A DNA stretch of 64,000 bases. Source: an uncultured Pelagibacteraceae bacterium. Its GTDB lineage: Bacteria > Pseudomonadota > Alphaproteobacteria > Pelagibacterales > Pelagibacteraceae. Position 1 is the first letter of the stretch, and every line of letters begins with the position of its first letter. Location: assembly GCA_902629935.1 (NCBI GenBank), contig CACOSU010000002.1:1-64000 (forward strand). The letters run 5' to 3'. Below, in pieces: positions 56,930-64,000 of the stretch. The position numbers were made by a program, and so were the translations under genes. The notes under the pieces were generated by a model. The model saw only the letters and a list, made by a program, of their open reading frames with translations, was not told the DNA's origin and searched no databases.

Positions 56930-58885
56930 ATGAAATATCCGATTCTTGTACCAAATATTTTTAATCATCCATTTACTTATGAAAGTAGTTTAAATCTTAA
57001 AGTTGGTGATTATGTAATGGTTCCTTTTGGAAAATCTAAAATTACTGGTGTTGTTTGGGATGAATTTGAAAAAAATAATAATAAAAATTTTAAGACAAAA
57101 AAAGTAATCAAGAAATTAGACGTTAATCCGTTAAAAAAAAATACAATAAATTTTTTGAACTGGTTTGCAGAATATAATCTGATCCCAAAGGGTATGGCAT
57201 TAAAGTTAGTACTTTTAAGTAGTGATGCGGTAGAGAACAAAGAAACTCAACTTTATCAAATATTTGATAGCAAAATTAAACAAAACTTAATCAAGTTATC
57301 TAGTGATCAAAATAAATCTCTAAAAAAAATGAATATTTCAAATAAAAAATTTAGAGTTCATGTTTTGCAAGGCACGACTGGATCAGGAAAAACTTTAGTT
57401 TATTTTGAAGCGTTAAAACCTTTGATTGAGAAGGATTTTCAAGGATTAATTTTGTTGCCAGAAATAGGTCTAACTAGTCAGTTTGAACAAAAATTTTTAG
57501 AATATTTTGGTTTTAAACCTGCAGTTTGGCACTCAGGTATTTCAAAAAAAAAGAAAGAATTAATTTGGAGTGGTATCTCTAATGGCAAAATAAAAATAGT
57601 TATTGGTGCAAGGTCTTCATTATTTTTACCATTTAAAAAATTAGGAATAATAATTGTTGATGAGGAACATGATCAATCATTCAAACAAGATGAAGGCATA
57701 ACTTACAATGCTCGTGATATGGCAATTTCTAGAGCATCTTTTGAAAATATTCCAATCAATTTAATTACCGCTGTTCCTTCTATCGAAACTTTTGAAAATA
57801 TTAAAAAAGGTAAATATGAAGTTTCTAGATTAAATGAAAGGTATCAAAATGCAGCTTTACCTAATTATGAAATTATTAATTTAAATAATACTAAACTTGA
57901 AAAACAATCATGGCTATCAAATAAAATTATTGAAAAAGTAAATTTACATTTGGAAAAAAAAGATCAAGTTTTGTTTTTTTTAAATAGAAGAGGTTTTTCT
58001 CCAAATGCTTTATGCAATAAGTGTTTTACTAGTTTTACATGTCCAAATTGTAGTATCAATTTAGTTTATCATAAAAATAAAAATAACTTATTATGCCATT
58101 ATTGTGGATATAAATCTGATCTTAAAAGGAATTGTACAAAAGAAGGCAATTGTGAATTTATTTTTAGTGGTCCTGGTGTTGAGAGAATTTCAGAAGAGGT
58201 AAAAAGAAAATTTCCAGGTAAAAAAATAGAGATCTTTTCAAGTGATACAATGAATAAAAAGGATTCTAAAGAAAAAATAGATAAAATTATTAATAATGAA
58301 ACACATATTCTAGTTGGAACTCAATTAATTTCAAAAGGTTTTCATTTTCCAAGCTTAAATTGTATTGTTGTTGTTGATATCGATCTTTCATCTCAAGGAC
58401 ATGATCTAAGAGGTGCAGAAAAAAATTTACAGCTTTATCATCAACTTTCAGGACGCGCAGGAAGGACTGGAAAACCAGCAACTGTATATTTTCAAACTTA
58501 TGAAAATAATACTAAGATGATTTCAGAAATTACAAGTAAAAATCCAGATAATTTTTTAGAAAGGGAACTGGAGATAAGAAAAAAAAATAAACTACCTCCA
58601 TTTCAAAGGTTTATTTCTTTAATCTTAACTGGAGATAATGAAATTAAATTAGAAAAAGAAGCTATTAATTTTAAAAATTTTATTGAAAACAAAATAGAGG
58701 GAAAAATATTAGGTCCAGTGAATGCTCCGTTATTTAGATTAAAAAGAAAATTTAGAATTAGATTTTTGATTAGAGGCTTAAAATCCATGAAACTACAAAG
58801 CTCTCTTGCAAAAATTATTCCAAAATATAAATTTTCTTCTGGAATAAAACTTTCAGTTGATGTTGACCCAATTAACTTCAATTAA
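56930..58885 (+). CDS. priA: Primosomal replication restart helicase PriA
   Basis: A 651-residue superfamily 2 helicase. The DNA-binding N-domain is followed by Walker A GTTGSGKTLVYFEA, the DEEH box IIVDEEHDQSFKQ and the zinc region starting LCNKC. Zinc cysteine pairs are C-x2-C, C-x2-C and C-x2-C; the fourth pair is widened to C-x5-C (NCTKEGNC). The length is shorter than E. coli PriA (732). It ends 108 bases before the atp operon. Confidence 0.94.
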   Translation: MKYPILVPNIFNHPFTYESSLNLKVGDYVMVPFGKSKITGVVWDEFEKNNNKNFKTKKVIKKLDVNPLKKNTINFLNWFAEYNLIPKGMALKLVLLSSDAVENKETQLYQIFDSKIKQNLIKLSSDQNKSLKKMNISNKKFRVHVLQGTTGSGKTLVYFEALKPLIEKDFQGLILLPEIGLTSQFEQKFLEYFGFKPAVWHSGISKKKKELIWSGISNGKIKIVIGARSSLFLPFKKLGIIIVDEEHDQSFKQDEGITYNARDMAISRASFENIPINLITAVPSIETFENIKKGKYEVSRLNERYQNAALPNYEIINLNNTKLEKQSWLSNKIIEKVNLHLEKKDQVLFFLNRRGFSPNALCNKCFTSFTCPNCSINLVYHKNKNNLLCHYCGYKSDLKRNCTKEGNCEFIFSGPGVERISEEVKRKFPGKKIEIFSSDTMNKKDSKEKIDKIINNETHILVGTQLISKGFHFPSLNCIVVVDIDLSSQGHDLRGAEKNLQLYHQLSGRAGRTGKPATVYFQTYENNTKMISEITSKNPDNFLERELEIRKKNKLPPFQRFISLILTGDNEIKLEKEAINFKNFIENKIEGKILGPVNAPLFRLKRKFRIRFLIRGLKSMKLQSSLAKIIPKYKFSSGIKLSVDVDPINFN

Positions 58886-58993
58886 CCTGAGAAAAGAGGC
58901 CTTTTTTACGAATCCGCTACTTGAAGACATAAGGGTCATATGCTATTCAGAGCGTGATTTTTAAATAATCTTCAACATTATAGAGGAACCAAG

Positions 58994-59551
58994 TTGAGTA
59001 AAGACACCGGATTTTCAATAACTTCAGCTGAAAGGTATTCTCTTGCGCTTTTTGAACTTTCAGAGGAAAACAATCTTTTAAGTCAGATTGAAGATCAGTC
59101 TTCATCTATTCTTAATTTAATTGATCAAAGTGAAGATTTTTCTAATTTGATTAAAGATCCAACTACAAGCCAAGAAGATTTACTTAAAGTAATCAATACA
59201 ATCTCTGAAAATAATAAATTTGAATCTTTATTTAAAAATTTTTTAAGCTTCTTAATTCAAAAAAGACGCTTCTTTTTTATTGAGCGTATTCTTAAAAGCT
59301 TTATTGAAATTTGTTCAAGAAAAAGAGGTGAACTTAAGGCAGAATTAAAATCAGCAAAACAATTATCTAATGAAGAAATTGCAAAAATTACAGATGAGTT
59401 GACAAAAAATTTTAGCTCAAAAATAAAATTAAACTACAAACATGATGAAAGTTTAATAGGAGGTTTGGTAGTACAAGTTGGAAGTACTATGGTCGATACC
59501 TCAATTAAAAATAAATTACAACAAATCGAAAATAGAATGATAGAGGCATAA
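58994..59551 (+). CDS. atpH: F1 ATP synthase delta subunit
   Basis: A 185-residue stalk subunit joining F1 to the peripheral arm. The N-terminal AERYSLALFELSEENNLL and the C-terminal SLIGGLVVQVGSTMVDTSIKNKLQQ are typical. The start is TTG with AGAGGA upstream, and the family alignment begins right there. The 108 bases upstream hold a weak candidate promoter (TTGAAG at 58921). It is the first gene of atpHAGDC; the F0 genes lie elsewhere, as usual in alphaproteobacteria. Confidence 0.94.
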   Translation: MSKDTGFSITSAERYSLALFELSEENNLLSQIEDQSSSILNLIDQSEDFSNLIKDPTTSQEDLLKVINTISENNKFESLFKNFLSFLIQKRRFFFIERILKSFIEICSRKRGELKAELKSAKQLSNEEIAKITDELTKNFSSKIKLNYKHDESLIGGLVVQVGSTMVDTSIKNKLQQIENRMIEA

Positions 59552-61087
59552 ATGGAAATAAATCCTTCAGAAGTTACAAAAATATTAAAAGAACAAATTA
59601 AAAATTTTGGTGATAAAGCGGAGGTCACAGAAGTTGGTCAAGTTTTATCAGTTGGTGATGGTATTGCTAGGATTTATGGTTTGGATAATGTTCAGGCTGG
59701 TGAAATGGTAGAGTTTGCAGATGGTTCAAAAGGTATGGCTCTAAACTTAGAAAGTGAAAACGTTGGTGTCGTAATTTTTGGTGATGACAGAAATATTAAA
59801 GAAGGTGATGTAGTAAAAAGAACTGGTAATATTGTTGATACACCGGTTGGAAAAGAATTATTAGGAAGAGTAGTTGATGGTTTAGGAAATCCTATTGATG
59901 GAAAAGGACCATTAGATAAAGGCATTAAAAAAAGTAGGGTGGAAGTTAAAGCGCCTGGTATTATTCCACGACAATCAGTAAGCGAACCAATGCAAACTGG
60001 TCTAAAATCAATTGATAGTCTAGTTCCTATTGGAAGAGGACAAAGGGAATTAATTATTGGTGATAGACAAACTGGTAAAACAGCAGTTGCAGTAGATGCA
60101 ATTATTAATCAAAAAAAAATCAATGAATCTGGAGATGAAAAACAAAAACTGTATTGTATATACGTTGCAGTTGGACAAAAAAGATCAACAGTAAGACAAA
60201 TTCAAAAAACATTAGAAGAAGCTGGAGCTATGGAGTATACAACAATCGTTGCTGCTACTGCATCGGACTCTGCTCCTTTACAATTTTTAGCACCATACAC
60301 AGGTTGTACTATGGGTGAGTATTTTAGAGATAATGGAATGCATGCATTAATAATTTATGACGATTTGTCTAAACAAGCAGTTGCTTATAGACAAATGTCA
60401 TTGCTATTAAGAAGACCCCCAGGACGTGAGGCTTATCCTGGAGATGTATTTTATCTTCATAGTAGATTACTTGAAAGAGCAGCTAAATTAAGTGATGAAC
60501 ATGGTGGTGGATCACTTACTGCACTTCCAATTATTGAAACACAAGGTGGAGACGTATCTGCGTTCATTCCAACTAACGTTATTTCAATTACAGACGGACA
60601 AATTTTTCTTGAAACAGAACTATTTAACCAAGGTATAAGACCTGCAATTAACGTAGGTTTATCGGTATCTAGGGTTGGTTCATCAGCTCAAACAAAAGCT
60701 ATGAAAAAAGTTTCTGGTTCAATGAAACTAGAGCTAGCACAATACAGAGAAATGGCGGCTTTTGCTCAATTTGGATCTGATTTAGATGCATCTACCCAGC
60801 AACTTTTGAATAGAGGCTCTAAGTTAACTGAACTTTTAAAACAAAAACAATATTCACCCATGACTGTTGCAGAACAAGTTATTTCAGTATTTTGTGGAGT
60901 AAAAGGTTATCTGGATGATATTGATTTAAAAGACGTTGCTGAATTTGAGAGTAAGATTATTGAAAAATGCAAATCAGATAAGCCTGAAATTATCGAGTCA
61001 ATTTTAAGTTCAGGAAAACTTGAGGATGATAAAGAAAAATTACTTGTTGAAGTAATCACTCAATTAAAAGGAAATTTTAAATCTTAA
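59552..61087 (+). CDS. atpA: F1 ATP synthase alpha subunit
   Basis: A 511-residue subunit with nucleotide-binding loop [25 protein letters not shown] and the arginine finger in [10 protein letters not shown] are visible. The start is the base after the atpH stop. The length is normal. Confidence 0.98.
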   Translation: MEINPSEVTKILKEQIKNFGDKAEVTEVGQVLSVGDGIARIYGLDNVQAGEMVEFADGSKGMALNLESENVGVVIFGDDRNIKEGDVVKRTGNIVDTPVGKELLGRVVDGLGNPIDGKGPLDKGIKKSRVEVKAPGIIPRQSVSEPMQTGLKSIDSLVPIGRGQRELIIGDRQTGKTAVAVDAIINQKKINESGDEKQKLYCIYVAVGQKRSTVRQIQKTLEEAGAMEYTTIVAATASDSAPLQFLAPYTGCTMGEYFRDNGMHALIIYDDLSKQAVAYRQMSLLLRRPPGREAYPGDVFYLHSRLLERAAKLSDEHGGGSLTALPIIETQGGDVSAFIPTNVISITDGQIFLETELFNQGIRPAINVGLSVSRVGSSAQTKAMKKVSGSMKLELAQYREMAAFAQFGSDLDASTQQLLNRGSKLTELLKQKQYSPMTVAEQVISVFCGVKGYLDDIDLKDVAEFESKIIEKCKSDKPEIIESILSSGKLEDDKEKLLVEVITQLKGNFKS

Positions 61088-61093
61088 TAATTT

Positions 61094-63386
<2,293 letters not shown>

Positions 63387-63387
<1 letters not shown>

Positions 63388-63779
63388 TGAGTGAAGAGTT
63401 TAAAGTTGAAATAGTAAATCCTGAAAAATCTTTTTTAGTAAAAGACGATGTTTCAGAAGTTGTGGTCCCTGCTTTTGAAGGAGAGATGGGAATATTGAAG
63501 GATCATATTTCTATTATTTCTTTTTTGAAACCTGGAATAATTAAGATTTTATCGAAATCAGGAGATGAAAATTACTATGTTGAAGATGGAATCGTTGAGT
63601 TTAAAAATAACAACCTATCTATTCTAACAAGTACAATTTTTAATATTGCTGATATGGAAAAATCAAAGCAACAAGATTTACTTAAACAGGCAGAAGAAGA
63701 GGCTAATAAAACCGATACTAACGATCAATCTAAATATTTAGCAGATCAAAAAGTTGAAGTTTTAAAAACACTAAATTAA
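63387..63779 (+). CDS. atpC: F1 ATP synthase epsilon subunit
   Basis: A 130-residue subunit. The beta-sandwich N-domain (VVPAFEGEMGILKDH) is clear, and the C-terminal helical part is short and divergent. It closes the atp operon and its 3' end overlaps the convergent rppH gene by 9 bases. Confidence 0.93.
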
Positions 63780-64000
63780 TTTTTTTACTCTTTCTTTAAG
63801 TTCTTTGTAAACATGATGTTTAAAATCAACTACAACATCAGTAATTAAATCTAAGTCAATCCACTTCCAATCTAAAAATTCTGGATTAGATGTATTAATA
63901 TTTATTTCATTATCATTTCCAATAAATCGCATTAAAAACCATTTTTGCTTTTGACCTTTGTACTTACCCTTCCAAATAATACCTAGTAATCTATCAGGTA
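63771..64000 (-). CDS. rppH: RNA pyrophosphohydrolase / Nudix hydrolase RppH (3' part)
   Basis: Only the C-terminal 75 residues are in the window; the frame is open to the right edge and the stop codon is the reverse complement of 63771-63773. The segment GKYKGQKQKWFLMRFIGND followed by NPEFLDWKWIDL matches the C-terminal half of RppH, which removes the 5' pyrophosphate from mRNA to trigger decay. The Nudix box itself lies outside. It is convergent with atpC. Confidence 0.85.
   Translation of the reverse strand, partial: PDRLLGIIWKGKYKGQKQKWFLMRFIGNDNEININTSNPEFLDWKWIDLDLITDVVVDFKHHVYKELKERVKKLI

Noticed and set aside
58886-58993. tRNA or small RNA gene between priA and atpH
   Set aside because: No cloverleaf or strong hairpin can be drawn; at most a weak promoter is present.

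Overview
The window looks like a SAR11-clade alphaproteobacterium (Pelagibacterales, close to Candidatus Pelagibacter). It is very AT-rich and almost entirely coding, with overlapping or near-touching genes. It carries the DMSP-demethylation set dmdC-dmdB-hydrolase-dmdA next to leuCDB, and an alphaproteobacterial sdhCDAB-mmsA-mdh-sucCDAB-lpd-priA-atpHAGDC block. No stretch over 300 bases lacks a gene. The longest non-coding intervals are 30677-30836 (structured RNA before ffh), 9814-9958 (divergent promoter), 16522-16650 and 21327-21453 (promoters of two TRAP binding-protein genes), 7691-7803 and 58886-58993. I saw no tRNA, rRNA, CRISPR array, insertion sequence or phage gene.

Region 1 (1-8718): the 3' end of ccmH and a PagL-like outer-membrane protein lead into a 2-hydroxyacid / 2-oxoacid cluster. 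It has two tandem FMN hydroxyacid oxidases, a PLP aminotransferase, a GlcD/LDHD-type FAD oxidase, a D-2-hydroxyacid dehydrogenase, a DMT exporter on the other strand and a 3-hydroxyisobutyrate-dehydrogenase-family reductase.

Region 2 (8725-16521): an AcoR-like regulator lacking the AAA+ domain is divergent from an alcohol dehydrogenase and a five-gene ABC importer (binding protein, two permeases, two unequal ATPases). The ATPase pair resembles the GlpS/GlpT glycerol-importer type. The substrate is probably an alcohol or polyol, but this is inference.

Region 3 (16651-28942): two complete TRAP transporters whose binding-protein genes share a near-identical 5' end and upstream dyads, separated by an amidase and a 58-residue membrane protein. 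The second system has an enlarged DctQ and a DctM with a roughly 324-residue coiled-coil tail. An MFS carrier, a membrane-anchored alpha/beta hydrolase and a secreted protein of unknown function follow.

Region 4 (28935-64000): core genes. ftsY and dapF are divergent from ffh, which has a structured leader. Then come rpsP-trmD-rplS (no rimM, both ribosomal proteins with Ala/Glu/Lys/Pro tails), leuCDB, the DMSP cluster, asd, sdhCDAB, mmsA, mdh, sucCDAB, lpd, priA, atpHAGDC and the 3' end of rppH. Together they assimilate reduced sulfur and carbon from DMSP and feed the lower TCA cycle and ATP synthase. The sequence-level surprise here is that SdhC and SdhD both lack the histidines that ligate heme b in E. 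coli complex II.
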